The notes under the pieces were generated by a model that saw only the letters and a program-made list of their open reading frames with translations, had not been told where the DNA came from and did not search any database. The position numbers were made by a program, and so were the translations under genes. Of a DNA stretch of 9,841 bases, positions 1 through 6,641 are shown piece by piece. This DNA comes from Alphaproteobacteria bacterium UBA685 (GTDB taxonomy: Bacteria; Pseudomonadota; Alphaproteobacteria; Puniceispirillales; Puniceispirillaceae), in NCBI GenBank assembly GCA_002299005.1, contig DBMZ01000182.1, positions 4,519-14,359 of the forward strand, written 5' to 3'. Positions within the stretch are counted from its first letter, which is position 1. Every line of letters begins with the position of its first letter.

Positions 1-784
1 CACCATTTGCCTCACCATTTAATGATTCACCATTAAGGGCAAGCGGGCCTTCTGCCCCGCGCTTTAAGGCGCCGTATCGCACGCCTGCCTTGTGCAAGCG
101 TGCAAGAACATCAGCCTCGCTTTTATCATCAAATAACGCCATTTCATCATCCAATGACGGCAAGGCGATATCTGCTAGTGCCCACATTGCCATGGTGATT
201 TTGCGCGCAGTCTCAGCATCTTCCCATAGGCGGGGGCGATAGTTGCTATCAAAGGCGACCTTGCCACCTGCGGCGCGAAAATCGCTCAGGAAGGCCATCA
301 GCCGGTCTCTTGTCTCTGGCCATAAAATCGCCATCGTGATGCCGGATAGGTAAATCACATCAAATGACATCAAGGATGAAAGGCTCACATTGCAAGGCTC
401 TTGAAACAGCGAACGCGCGGCGGCTTGACTGCGCCAATAGGAAAAGCTGCGCTCGCCCTTATCATCTGTGTCAATCGCATAAAGGCCGGGCATCTCGGCG
501 TCGCGATAATCAATGTGCGTTCCGCCAAGGCCATGGCGTTCTATCTCGGCTGTAATGCGCTGGGAAAATAAATCAGTGCCCAAGGCGGTGACGTAAGAGA
601 TATCAAGCGCTGGTTGCGATGACGCCTCTTGCGTGCTTAATTTTTTCAGATAGACAGCCGTGTTATAGGTATCGCCTGCGACGCCAATTTGGGCCGCCCC
701 ATCTGGCTTGGCAACTAACTCAACCATCACTTCACCAATGCATGCGATCTTCATTTGCTTGGCGCTATCAACCTGACCCGACAT
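1..784 (-). CDS. kdgK: 2-keto-3-deoxygluconate kinase (PfkB family), C-terminus beyond the left edge
   Basis: The enzyme phosphorylates 2-keto-3-deoxy-D-gluconate (KDG) with ATP to give KDPG, the Entner-Doudoroff aldolase substrate, in the cytoplasm. The minus strand is open from an ATG at 784 to the window edge, giving 261 codons without a stop. Residues 11-23 read MKIACIGEVMVEL, the usual KdgK opening. Other KdgK-like blocks are GVAGDTYNTAVYL (34-46), YWRSQAAAR (116-124), FDSNYRPRLW (178-187) and DIALPSLDDE (205-214). The family's C-terminal GAGD catalytic motif would lie beyond position 1, so the active-site Asp cannot be checked. The ATG at 784 has an AGAAGAG Shine-Dalgarno nine bases upstream. 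The internal ATG at 754 (residue 11) would give the more usual N-terminus but has no clear Shine-Dalgarno, so the start is open. The gene is divergent from the sugar-acid operon at 1039-3988 and supplies its probable last step. A fructokinase or other PfkB sugar kinase is less likely given the KdgK-type blocks. Confidence 0.88.
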   Translation of the reverse strand, partial: MSGQVDSAKQMKIACIGEVMVELVAKPDGAAQIGVAGDTYNTAVYLKKLSTQEASSQPALDISYVTALGTDLFSQRITAEIERHGLGGTHIDYRDAEMPGLYAIDTDDKGERSFSYWRSQAAARSLFQEPCNVSLSSLMSFDVIYLSGITMAILWPETRDRLMAFLSDFRAAGGKVAFDSNYRPRLWEDAETARKITMAMWALADIALPSLDDEMALFDDKSEADVLARLHKAGVRYGALKRGAEGPLALNGESLNGEANG

Positions 785-810
785 TGAGGCTTACTCTTCT
801 TCTTTGTTTT

Positions 811-835
811 ATAAAAAGGCAGATCTGTGTCTGCC
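811..835 (-). terminator. Terminator-like hairpin in the kdgK leader
   Basis: Read on the minus strand, GGCAGA (835-830) and TCTGCC (823-818) form a perfect 6-bp stem around a 6-base loop. TTTTTAT (817-811) follows at once. This is the form of a small intrinsic terminator. It lies only 26 bases upstream of the kdgK start, so it would act on kdgK's own transcript. In the other direction there is no T tract. The stem is short, so termination could be partial. Confidence 0.4.
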
Positions 836-911
836 ACCTTGGTCTCTATCCTACATGCATTTATCTGGCCGTGAAGTCACTTTGTATAACGAAACTAATT
901 TTTTTGCGGCA

Positions 912-940
912 CCTATATCATTTTATTGCCAATTTGACCA
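912..940 (-). promoter_or_regulatory. Weak candidate promoter for kdgK
   Basis: On the minus strand, TGGTCA (940-935, 4/6 to the sigma70 -35 consensus) is followed after exactly 17 bases by TATAGG (917-912, 4/6 to the -10). Transcription would start near 905 and give a leader of about 120 bases containing the hairpin at 811-835. The match is modest. The site overlaps the right-facing promoter at 926-954, so the two operons could be controlled together. Confidence 0.25.
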
Positions 941-954
941 GCATTCACTATATT
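926..954 (+). promoter_or_regulatory. Sigma70-type promoter of the operon at 1039-3988
   Basis: TTGCCA at 926-931 (5/6 to TTGACA) and TATATT at 949-954 (5/6 to TATAAT) are separated by 17 bases, the optimal spacing. The expected transcription start is near 961, giving an untranslated leader of about 78 bases. No equally good promoter was found elsewhere in this intergenic region. The palindrome at 953-967 overlaps its -10 box and start point. Confidence 0.6.
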
Positions 955-967
955 TGGTATGACCAAA
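953..967. promoter_or_regulatory. GntR/FadR-type operator palindrome TTTGGT-ATG-ACCAAA
   Basis: Two perfect 6-bp arms, TTTGGT (953-958) and ACCAAA (962-967), flank a 3-base centre. The core TGGT-N3-ACCA is the classic recognition pattern of FadR-subfamily GntR regulators and looks much like UxuR/ExuR-type hexuronate operators. It covers the end of the -10 box and the predicted start at about 961, where a bound repressor would block transcription. A TGACCA half-site also occurs at 935-940, 25 bases before the TGACCA in this palindrome. The regulator gene is not in the window. Confidence 0.6.
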
Positions 968-994
968 ATAGGGGCTAACGTAAAATAGGGCTAA
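965..994 (+). repeat. Imperfect direct repeat in the 5' leader
   Basis: AAAATAGGGGCTAA (965-978) recurs as AAAATAGGGCTAA (982-994), one G shorter, with CGT between. Both copies fall in the predicted untranslated leader, just downstream of the operator. No function is known. It could be a second binding site or a chance duplication. Confidence 0.5.
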
Positions 995-1012
995 GAAGTT
1001 TGGCGACTATTT

Positions 1013-1042
1013 GTGCGATAAATAGGAGTGCGATAAATATGA
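1013..1042 (+). repeat. 15-bp tandem duplication spanning ribosome-binding site and start codon
   Basis: Positions 1013-1027 and 1028-1042 match at 14 of 15 bases, both opening with GTGCGATAAATA. The single difference turns AGG of the first copy (part of the Shine-Dalgarno) into ATG of the second (the start codon at 1039). The unit is a multiple of three, so an upstream in-frame TTG at 1000 would add residues carrying the pattern [10 protein letters not shown]. Confidence 0.7.
1024..1028 (+). promoter_or_regulatory. Ribosome-binding site that fixes the start at 1039
   Basis: AGGAG at 1024-1028 lies 10 bases before the ATG at 1039. The longer in-frame alternative, a TTG at 1000, has no comparable site. 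Confidence 0.65.
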
Positions 1043-2148
1043 GTGCCATTGAAAATGTGAAGGTACAGCTTTTTAATGTGCCTCTTGATGAGGTTTTAAC
1101 AGATGCCAAACATGGCGACCATACGCATTTCGAGCTGGTGACTGTGACGGTCACCTTGGCCGATGGCTCGCAAGGCACCGGCTATAGCTATACAGGCGGT
1201 AAGGGCGGTCATGCGATTGCGGCGATGGTTGAGCATGATTTGGCGCCCTTTATCACGGGCCGAAATGGGGATGAGATTGAAGCGCTCTATGATGCGATGC
1301 AATGGCATGTGCATTATGTGGCGCGCGGCGGTATCGCCTCTTTTGCGATTTCAGCGATTGATATCGCGCTCTGGGATATTAGAGGCAAAAAGACAGGCAA
1401 GCCGCTCTGGCAAATGGCGGGCGGGGCGTCTGATAGATGCAAAGCCTATTGTGGCGGCATTGATCTTAATTTCTCTCTTGATAAATTAAAAGCGCAGACA
1501 AAGGGCTATTTGGCGCGCGGTTTTAACGGCATTAAAATCAAAATTGGCCAGCCTGATTTGGCAGATGATGTCGCGCGTATCGCGGCTATTCGGGACCTTA
1601 TCGGGCCTGATATTGCCTTTATGGTTGATGCTAATTATTCGATGGATGTTGACCAAGCTATCGCGGCCGCAAATGCGTTTAAGCCATATGATATTTTATG
1701 GTTTGAAGAGCCGATTATCCCCGATAATTACAAGGGCTATAGCGCCATCACAAAGGCCACGGGCATGGCTGTGGCGATGGGGGAGAATTTACACACAATT
1801 CATGAATTTGAATATGCGTTTGAACAATCAGATCTTGCTTTTGTACAGCCTGATGCGTCTAATTGTGGGGGTATCACTGGCTGGCTTCAGGTCGCCGCTT
1901 TGGCGCAGACGAACAAGGTGCCTGTCTGTAGTCATGGGATGCAAGAGCTTCATGTGAGCCTTGTCTCATCACAGGAAAATTCGGGCTGGCTTGAGGTGCA
2001 TAGCTTCCCGATTGACCGCTATACGACGCGCCCTCTTGTGGTTGAAGACCATCTCGCTGTGGCGCCATCAGTGCCCGGTATTGGGGTGAGTTTTGATTGG
2101 GATAAATTACACAAAGCCCATGCGATGCATGCGGCCACTATGTCTTGA
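1039..2148 (+). CDS. Enolase-superfamily sugar-acid dehydratase/cycloisomerase, mandelate racemase subgroup
   Basis: A 369-residue cytoplasmic enzyme expected to abstract the alpha-proton of a sugar carboxylate with Mg2+ and eliminate water or open a ring, giving a 2-keto-3-deoxy acid. All mandelate racemase active-site positions are present at a constant +2 offset from the Pseudomonas putida enzyme. They are K166 and K168 in KIKIG, metal ligands D197 (DAN), E223 (FEEP) and E249 (GEN), the D272-H299 dyad (QPDASN, SHGMQ), and E319. The N-terminal capping domain carries HGDHTHFEL (25-33). From memory, the segments around [12 protein letters not shown] and [11 protein letters not shown] resemble 3,6-anhydro-L-galactonate cycloisomerases; I could not check this. 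L-galactonate, talarate/galactarate or another aldonate dehydratase is the alternative. The ATG at 1039 is preferred because of its Shine-Dalgarno. It is the first gene of its operon, 32 bases ahead of the next, and is probably controlled by the palindrome at 953-967. Family is certain; substrate is inferred. Confidence 0.88.
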   Translation: MSAIENVKVQLFNVPLDEVLTDAKHGDHTHFELVTVTVTLADGSQGTGYSYTGGKGGHAIAAMVEHDLAPFITGRNGDEIEALYDAMQWHVHYVARGGIASFAISAIDIALWDIRGKKTGKPLWQMAGGASDRCKAYCGGIDLNFSLDKLKAQTKGYLARGFNGIKIKIGQPDLADDVARIAAIRDLIGPDIAFMVDANYSMDVDQAIAAANAFKPYDILWFEEPIIPDNYKGYSAITKATGMAVAMGENLHTIHEFEYAFEQSDLAFVQPDASNCGGITGWLQVAALAQTNKVPVCSHGMQELHVSLVSSQENSGWLEVHSFPIDRYTTRPLVVEDHLAVAPSVPGIGVSFDWDKLHKAHAMHAATMS

Positions 2149-2180
2149 TAAATTGATAATAATCATGATTGGAAAAGATG

Positions 2181-3221
2181 ATGAATGACCAGATGATGAA
2201 TGCCGCTTTCTATCGCGGGGATAAATCCTTTGCGGTTGAGCAAAAGCCGGTTACGCCGCCTGCGGGCGATGAGGTGGCTATCCGTATCGCCTATTGTGGT
2301 GTTTGCGGCACAGATATGCATGTCTATCACGGCAATATGGATGCGCGTGTGGGCCATAATCGTATTTTGGGCCATGAGATGTCAGGCGTTGTTGAGGCAG
2401 TTGGCGCCAATGTAACAGGCGTTACAGTTGGCCAAAAAGCCGTTGTGCGTCCGCTTGACCATTGTGGTGAATGCCCGGCTTGCGAGGCAGGTCACCAGCA
2501 TATTTGCCATAAGCTAAAATTCCTTGGCCTTGATACAGATGGTGCGATGCAGGAAATCTGGAACGTGCCGTCTCATACGGTGCATATTTTGCCTGATACG
2601 ATTCGCATGGACCACGCAGCCTTGATTGAGCCGCTGGCGGTGGCCTGTCATGATGTCCGCCTATCTGGCTTGGCACAAGGCGAAGATGTGCTTGTCATTG
2701 GCGGTGGCCCTATCGGTGTTTTGGTCGCGATGGTCGCGCGTGAGGCAGGCGGTAATGTGGTAATCTCTGAGGTGAATGAGAACCGTCTTGCGATTGCGCA
2801 AAAGCTGGGGTTTGAGACGATTAACCCTGCGAGCCAAGATTTGCCTGCCGCGATTAACGCGCGCACAAAGACCAAAGGCGCGGATGTTGTCTTTGAGGTC
2901 TCTGGCACACAGCCGGGCGTTGATGCGATGACAGCTTGCGCGGCCTCAAAGGCGCGTATTGTGATGGTGGCTATTCATGCGAAAAAGCCAGAGATTGATT
3001 TGTTCCAATTCTTCTGGCGTGAATTGCAATTAATCGGCGCACGCGTTTATACAGGCGAGGATTATGAAAAGGCGATTTCGCTGATTAATCAAGGCGCGAT
3101 TGACGCTGATACGGTGATCACAGATGTCAGCCCCCTTAGCGCCATTCAGACAGCCTTTGAAGAGCTTGATGCCAGCCCAACAGCGCTTAAAAGTTTGATT
3201 AAAGTCGGAGATATTTCATGA
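2181..3221 (+). CDS. Zinc-dependent medium-chain alcohol dehydrogenase, polyol/sugar-acid type
   Basis: A 346-residue MDR enzyme that should oxidise a secondary hydroxyl of a polyol or sugar acid with NAD+. Catalytic zinc residues are C42 (CGVCGTD), H65-E66 (GHE) and probably E150 (IEPLAVACHD). The structural zinc is held by C95, C98, C101 and C109. The Rossmann motif is GGGPIG (174-179). E197, in the expected position after the second Rossmann strand, points to NAD+ rather than NADP+. This arrangement fits sorbitol, L-idonate, threonine and L-galactonate dehydrogenases. Several starts are possible: TTG at 2169 and ATG at 2178, 2181, 2193 or 2196. I chose 2181 because GGAAAAG (2171-2177) lies at workable distance, but the ribosome-binding site is not decisive. 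The gene overlaps the following KduD-like gene by four bases, implying coupled translation. In context, C5 oxidation of a 2-keto-3-deoxy-L-hexonate or L-aldonate is the likely job; the substrate is inferred. Confidence 0.87.
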   Translation: MNDQMMNAAFYRGDKSFAVEQKPVTPPAGDEVAIRIAYCGVCGTDMHVYHGNMDARVGHNRILGHEMSGVVEAVGANVTGVTVGQKAVVRPLDHCGECPACEAGHQHICHKLKFLGLDTDGAMQEIWNVPSHTVHILPDTIRMDHAALIEPLAVACHDVRLSGLAQGEDVLVIGGGPIGVLVAMVAREAGGNVVISEVNENRLAIAQKLGFETINPASQDLPAAINARTKTKGADVVFEVSGTQPGVDAMTACAASKARIVMVAIHAKKPEIDLFQFFWRELQLIGARVYTGEDYEKAISLINQGAIDADTVITDVSPLSAIQTAFEELDASPTALKSLIKVGDIS

Positions 3222-3988
3222 GCGAGACGGCCCTTTTTGACCTTGGCGGTAAGACAGCCCTTGTGACAGGGTGCAAGCGCGGTATTGGCCGCGGTATGGC
3301 AGAGGCGCTTGCCGCCGCTGGTGCTGATATTATCGGTGTGAGTGCATCGCTTGAGACAAGCGATAGCGCGGTTAGTAAAAGCATTGAGGCGATGGGGCGT
3401 AAATTCACCGCCTATCAATGTGACTTTGCAGACCGTGAGGCCGTGAAGGCGTTTATTGACAATGTGAAGGCCAATCATGCGACGCCTGATATCTTGATCA
3501 ATAATGCGGGTACAATTTTGCGTAAACCTGCCGCAGAGCATGAGGATGAGCTGTGGGATGAGGTGATGGAAGTAAACCTAAACGCGCAGTTTGTAATGAG
3601 CCGTGAGTTTGGCCGTGACATGGTGGCGCGCGGGTCTGGTAAGATTATCTTTACCGCCTCTTTGCTGACCTTCCAAGGGGGTATCACTGTGCCGGGCTAT
3701 GCCGCATCAAAGGGCGGTATTGGCCAACTTGCCAAGGCGCTGGCGAATGAATGGGCCGCGCATGGGGTGAATGTAAACGCGATTGCCCCTGGCTATATTG
3801 CGACTGATAATACGCAAGCTTTGCAAGATGATCCGGTGCGTTCGAAATCTATCCTTGAACGTATTCCTGCCGGTCGTTGGGGCACACCGCAAGATTTTGG
3901 TGGGCCAGCTGTGTTCTTATCATCATCTGCCGCAGATTATGTGCATGGCACTATTCTAACCGTCGATGGCGGCTGGATGGGTCGCTAA
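3218..3988 (+). CDS. kduD: KduD-like 2-dehydro-3-deoxy-D-gluconate 5-dehydrogenase (SDR)
   Basis: A 256-residue classical short-chain dehydrogenase, close to the 253 residues of E. coli KduD. KduD interconverts D-KDG and 2,5-diketo-3-deoxygluconate with NAD(H). The cofactor motif is TGCKRGIG (17-24), followed by NNAG (95-98). The catalytic set is N120, S148, Y161 and K165 (YAASK). KduD-like blocks include FQGGI.VP.Y.ASK and NVNAIAPGY.AT.NTQ, then RIPAGRWG.P.D and a terminal DGGW. The ATG lies inside the ATGA overlap with the upstream dehydrogenase, with GGAG at 3207-3210 seven bases before it. In this operon the useful direction would be reduction to D-KDG, the substrate of the divergent kinase. 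No kduI isomerase is present, so standard pectin-derived flux is not obviously served. A 2-deoxy-gluconate 3-dehydrogenase or gluconate 5-dehydrogenase is a less likely alternative. Confidence 0.85.
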   Translation: MSETALFDLGGKTALVTGCKRGIGRGMAEALAAAGADIIGVSASLETSDSAVSKSIEAMGRKFTAYQCDFADREAVKAFIDNVKANHATPDILINNAGTILRKPAAEHEDELWDEVMEVNLNAQFVMSREFGRDMVARGSGKIIFTASLLTFQGGITVPGYAASKGGIGQLAKALANEWAAHGVNVNAIAPGYIATDNTQALQDDPVRSKSILERIPAGRWGTPQDFGGPAVFLSSSAADYVHGTILTVDGGWMGR

Positions 3989-3993
3989 AATGA

Positions 3994-4023
3994 TTATGCC
4001 GCATCATTACTGGTGCGGCATAA
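3994..4023. terminator. Shared hairpin between convergent operons
   Basis: TTATGCCGCA (3994-4003) and TGCGGCATAA (4014-4023) form a perfect 10-bp stem, extendable by a C-G and a T-G pair to leave the loop ATTACT. It lies 5 bases after the kduD stop and 22 bases before the end of the dioxygenase gene. It can therefore serve both strands. Neither side has a strong T tract; the minus strand has a short TTTT soon after the stem. Confidence 0.55.
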
Positions 4024-4045
4024 ATAGGTCTCGTAATTATAAATC

Positions 4046-4993
4046 TTACGCGCAATAGGGCGCATCATTGCCCCAGCGATGTTGAGATATATGCTCAACA
4101 TTTGCCTCATGATCGCGCGCCGCCTGCCACATATCACGCCATTTTTGCCAATCATCTAAGGCGCTGTCTGGGTGCGTTTTTGAACGGGCAATGAATTCAG
4201 GGAACTGGCTTCGGCCAGTTGCTTGGCCGGTGACATTATAGCGTAAATCAAACGACCAGCGATACTCATCACTGTTATTGGGCAGGGAGCAATGCGGCGT
4301 CAAAGGATGGAAAAGCACCGCCCCGCCAGCCTTTACCGGAAGCGGGGTTGTGGTGCCTGAGGCCAAGAACTGATCAGGGATGACCACCTGATTCTTTAGG
4401 CAATGCGGCAATAGAGCATCATAGGCGCCATCTGATACTTGCAAACAGCCATTTTCAATCGTCGCATCAGTCACAGCCAGCCAGACGGTCACCATTTGCG
4501 TCTTATTCGCCTCTGGCAGGGTGACGCCCATATCTTGGTGCCAGTCTGTCGATACGATATGCGCGCGATGTTCTGATTGCGGGACAGCGCGTTGTGGCGG
4601 CTTGATGCGCACATGCTGGATCGGGTTAGAGGTAATCTCAGGCCCTATTAGTGCTTCGATGGTATCCAGAATATTCTTGTGCCTGACAATATCAAACATA
4701 GCTGGCCCGAAATGCATCGGGGTTTTTGTGGTGATACCATCATGAGGCAGGCTGATATCAAAAGGCTGATACCAGTCAAAATTGCCTTGATAACATTGGT
4801 CAAGCTTCTGCCAAAAATCCATCTCATCTGTGGCAGGCTTAACCAATCCTTGCGCCGCCCAATCATCATAAAGCCTATCCATGAGCGCGAAATATTCACG
4901 GCGGATGCCTTGCAACGCCTTGTCATCAATGAGGTTCTCAATGACGACAAAGCCTTTAGTGTTAAAATGATCAATCTGCGCTTCTGTTATCAT
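4046..4993 (-). CDS. Phytanoyl-CoA dioxygenase (PhyH) family Fe(II)/2-oxoglutarate oxygenase
   Basis: A 315-residue cytoplasmic oxygenase expected to use O2 and 2-oxoglutarate to hydroxylate, or oxidatively remove a group from, a small molecule. The double-stranded beta-helix iron triad is visible: H152 and D154 in DWHQD, and H234 in LTPHCSLPN. R245 (EYRWSFDLRY) is placed to bind 2-oxoglutarate. The N-terminal ITEAQIDHFNTKGFVVIENLI is typical of the family. AGGA (5003-5000) lies six bases before the ATG. It is the last gene of the operon, 19 bases behind dctM, so it should act on the transported compound or a derivative. PhyH-family substrates vary widely (acyl-CoAs, ectoine, phosphonates, secondary metabolites), and nothing in the sequence settles this one. 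The family call is firm; the substrate is unknown. Confidence 0.88.
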   Translation of the reverse strand: MITEAQIDHFNTKGFVVIENLIDDKALQGIRREYFALMDRLYDDWAAQGLVKPATDEMDFWQKLDQCYQGNFDWYQPFDISLPHDGITTKTPMHFGPAMFDIVRHKNILDTIEALIGPEITSNPIQHVRIKPPQRAVPQSEHRAHIVSTDWHQDMGVTLPEANKTQMVTVWLAVTDATIENGCLQVSDGAYDALLPHCLKNQVVIPDQFLASGTTTPLPVKAGGAVLFHPLTPHCSLPNNSDEYRWSFDLRYNVTGQATGRSQFPEFIARSKTHPDSALDDWQKWRDMWQAARDHEANVEHISQHRWGNDAPYCA

Positions 4994-5012
4994 AATTTAT
5001 CCTTTGTGGTTC

Positions 5013-6641
5013 CTAAAGAAGAATGGTCACAATTGATGGCCAAATCAGCAGAACTGATAGCGCCAATAGCTGGACCCCAATGAACGGCAGGAAGCCGCGG
5101 AAGATATCTGTGAGTGAGATATGCGCCGGTGCCACTGATTTCAGATAGAAAGCGGCAGGGCCAAAAGGCGGTGATAAGAAGCTGACCTGCATATTCATAC
5201 AGAATAACACCCCGAACCAAATCCCAATATGTTGCGGCTCAAGCTGGCCCAAAAAGCCAATCTCTTCAATCGGTAGGCGTTTTACAATTGGCAAGAATAC
5301 AGGAATGATCAGCAACACAATGCCAACCCAATCCATAAAGGCGCCCATGAATAGCAAGATAAGCATCATCATCAAGATAACACCCATAGTCGGCATATCA
5401 GCGCCGACAATAAGCTGTGCGATATAGGCAGGGCCACCAGCAAGCGTGTATGCGCCGGCCAATGCGGCGGCACCGACTGTTACCCAAATGATTGTGCCTG
5501 TTGAACGCAAGGTGCGCATCATTGATACCCACACCAAATCAACCGACGCTTCGCGTCTGATAACGGCAATCATAAAGACCGCAAAAGCGCCCATGCCGGC
5601 GGCTTCGGTGATGCCGGTAATGCCGCCATAAATAGAGCCAAGCACGATACCGATGACGATAAAGGGCGGTACCATCCCGCGGCCATGATGCCAGCCTTTC
5701 TTCGTCCGCTCTAGGCCAAAGAAGAAGAAAATCAGCGCGGCAAATACGGCGATGATGCCAATCATATAAGGTAGGTGATAGAGCATGCCCCATGTCGGGA
5801 TTTCAAATTTATCCCCATCTGGCACATTGCGACCTAGCACTGTTAGGAACAAGATACGAAGCACAAGCAAGGCTGTTGTGCCTATGACCAATAGAGACAT
5901 AAAGCCGCCAAACATTTTGGCTTTTTCACCACCTTCCGGGTCATCTTTGCGCGGCTCTGGCAAGGGGGCTTGTGAAGGGTCTAGCTGGGTGCGGATAATG
6001 ATATAGGCGATAATGAAAGCCGCTAGCATAAAGCCCGGCACAAACGCACCTGTGAACAAAGCCTTGATAGAGGTCTCTGTGATAAGGCCATAGATAATCA
6101 AAACAATCGAAGGCGGGATCATCGTGCCAAGCGAGCCACTGGCACAGATGGTGCCGATAGCGAGGTTCTGATTATAGCCAAGACGCAACATTTGCGGCAA
6201 AGCAATCAGGCCAAGAAGCACAACTTCACCGCCGATAATGCCAGACATAGCCGCCATTAATACAGCCATCAGTGAGGTCACAATCGCGATACCACCGCGC
6301 ATACGGCTCATCCAGAAATCAAGCGAATCATACATCTGTTTGGCAATGCCTGAACGTTCAAGCAAGGCCGCCATAAAGATAAATAAGGGCACCGATATCA
6401 GGACATATTCTGTCATCAAATCAAAGATTTTTTGTGTCAGAAGATATAAGGGTCCTGTGCCCGGATTTTTTGTTAACAGGCCTGTGCCAAAGCTAGCCGG
6501 GTCTAAAAACAAGCTTGGCTCAAACTTTAGGATCAAGACAACAGCGGCAAGAAAGGCTGAGGCGAACCCAAGCGGCATGCCTATGCCAAGAAGGAAAATA
6601 AGTCCAACGACGAGAATAATTGAAATGAGGCCGATATCCAT
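5013..6641 (-). CDS. dctM: TRAP transporter large permease subunit DctM, extended form
   Basis: The large inner-membrane subunit (12-TM class) forms the Na+-coupled transport path and works with the DctQ subunit and the DctP binding protein. It opens with the DctM-type GIGMPLGFA (19-27). Conserved blocks are SGIIGGEV (133-140), SGSLGTMIPPSIVLIIYG (168-185) and GGITGITEAAGMGAF (339-353). At 542 residues it is about 100 longer than common DctM proteins. The extra length sits near 217-325: a charged loop RTQLDPSQAPLPEPRKDD, then two hydrophobic spans (about 245-270 and 290-310) before the TEAA block. In that block the usual TPTEAA is GITEAA. The ATG overlaps the dctQ stop by one base (TAATG), with GGAG eight bases upstream, implying translational coupling. 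The long form recalls TRAP permeases annotated as mannitol/chloroaromatic type, a label that does not define the substrate. Confidence 0.93.
   Translation of the reverse strand: MDIGLISIILVVGLIFLLGIGMPLGFASAFLAAVVLILKFEPSLFLDPASFGTGLLTKNPGTGPLYLLTQKIFDLMTEYVLISVPLFIFMAALLERSGIAKQMYDSLDFWMSRMRGGIAIVTSLMAVLMAAMSGIIGGEVVLLGLIALPQMLRLGYNQNLAIGTICASGSLGTMIPPSIVLIIYGLITETSIKALFTGAFVPGFMLAAFIIAYIIIRTQLDPSQAPLPEPRKDDPEGGEKAKMFGGFMSLLVIGTTALLVLRILFLTVLGRNVPDGDKFEIPTWGMLYHLPYMIGIIAVFAALIFFFFGLERTKKGWHHGRGMVPPFIVIGIVLGSIYGGITGITEAAGMGAFAVFMIAVIRREASVDLVWVSMMRTLRSTGTIIWVTVGAAALAGAYTLAGGPAYIAQLIVGADMPTMGVILMMMLILLFMGAFMDWVGIVLLIIPVFLPIVKRLPIEEIGFLGQLEPQHIGIWFGVLFCMNMQVSFLSPPFGPAAFYLKSVAPAHISLTDIFRGFLPFIGVQLLALSVLLIWPSIVTILL

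Noticed and set aside
364..978. Open frames on the plus strand at 364-555 and 619-978
   Set aside because: The first lies wholly opposite kdgK. The second covers the kdgK start and the divergent promoter region. Neither shows a recognisable domain, and the kinase on the other strand has clear family motifs.
1000..1038. TTG at 1000 as start of the first operon gene
   Set aside because: It would add 13 residues made mostly by the 15-bp duplication and has no Shine-Dalgarno, whereas ATG 1039 has AGGAG ten bases upstream.
2161..2170. Perfect palindrome AATCATGATT between the first two operon genes
   Set aside because: It is only 10 bp and AT-rich, within a 32-base intergenic gap, with no terminator or promoter context; chance is a sufficient explanation.
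4521..5083. Open frames on the plus strand opposite the oxygenase and the end of dctM
   Set aside because: They are antisense to genes with intact family motifs and show no recognisable domains or convincing ribosome-binding sites.
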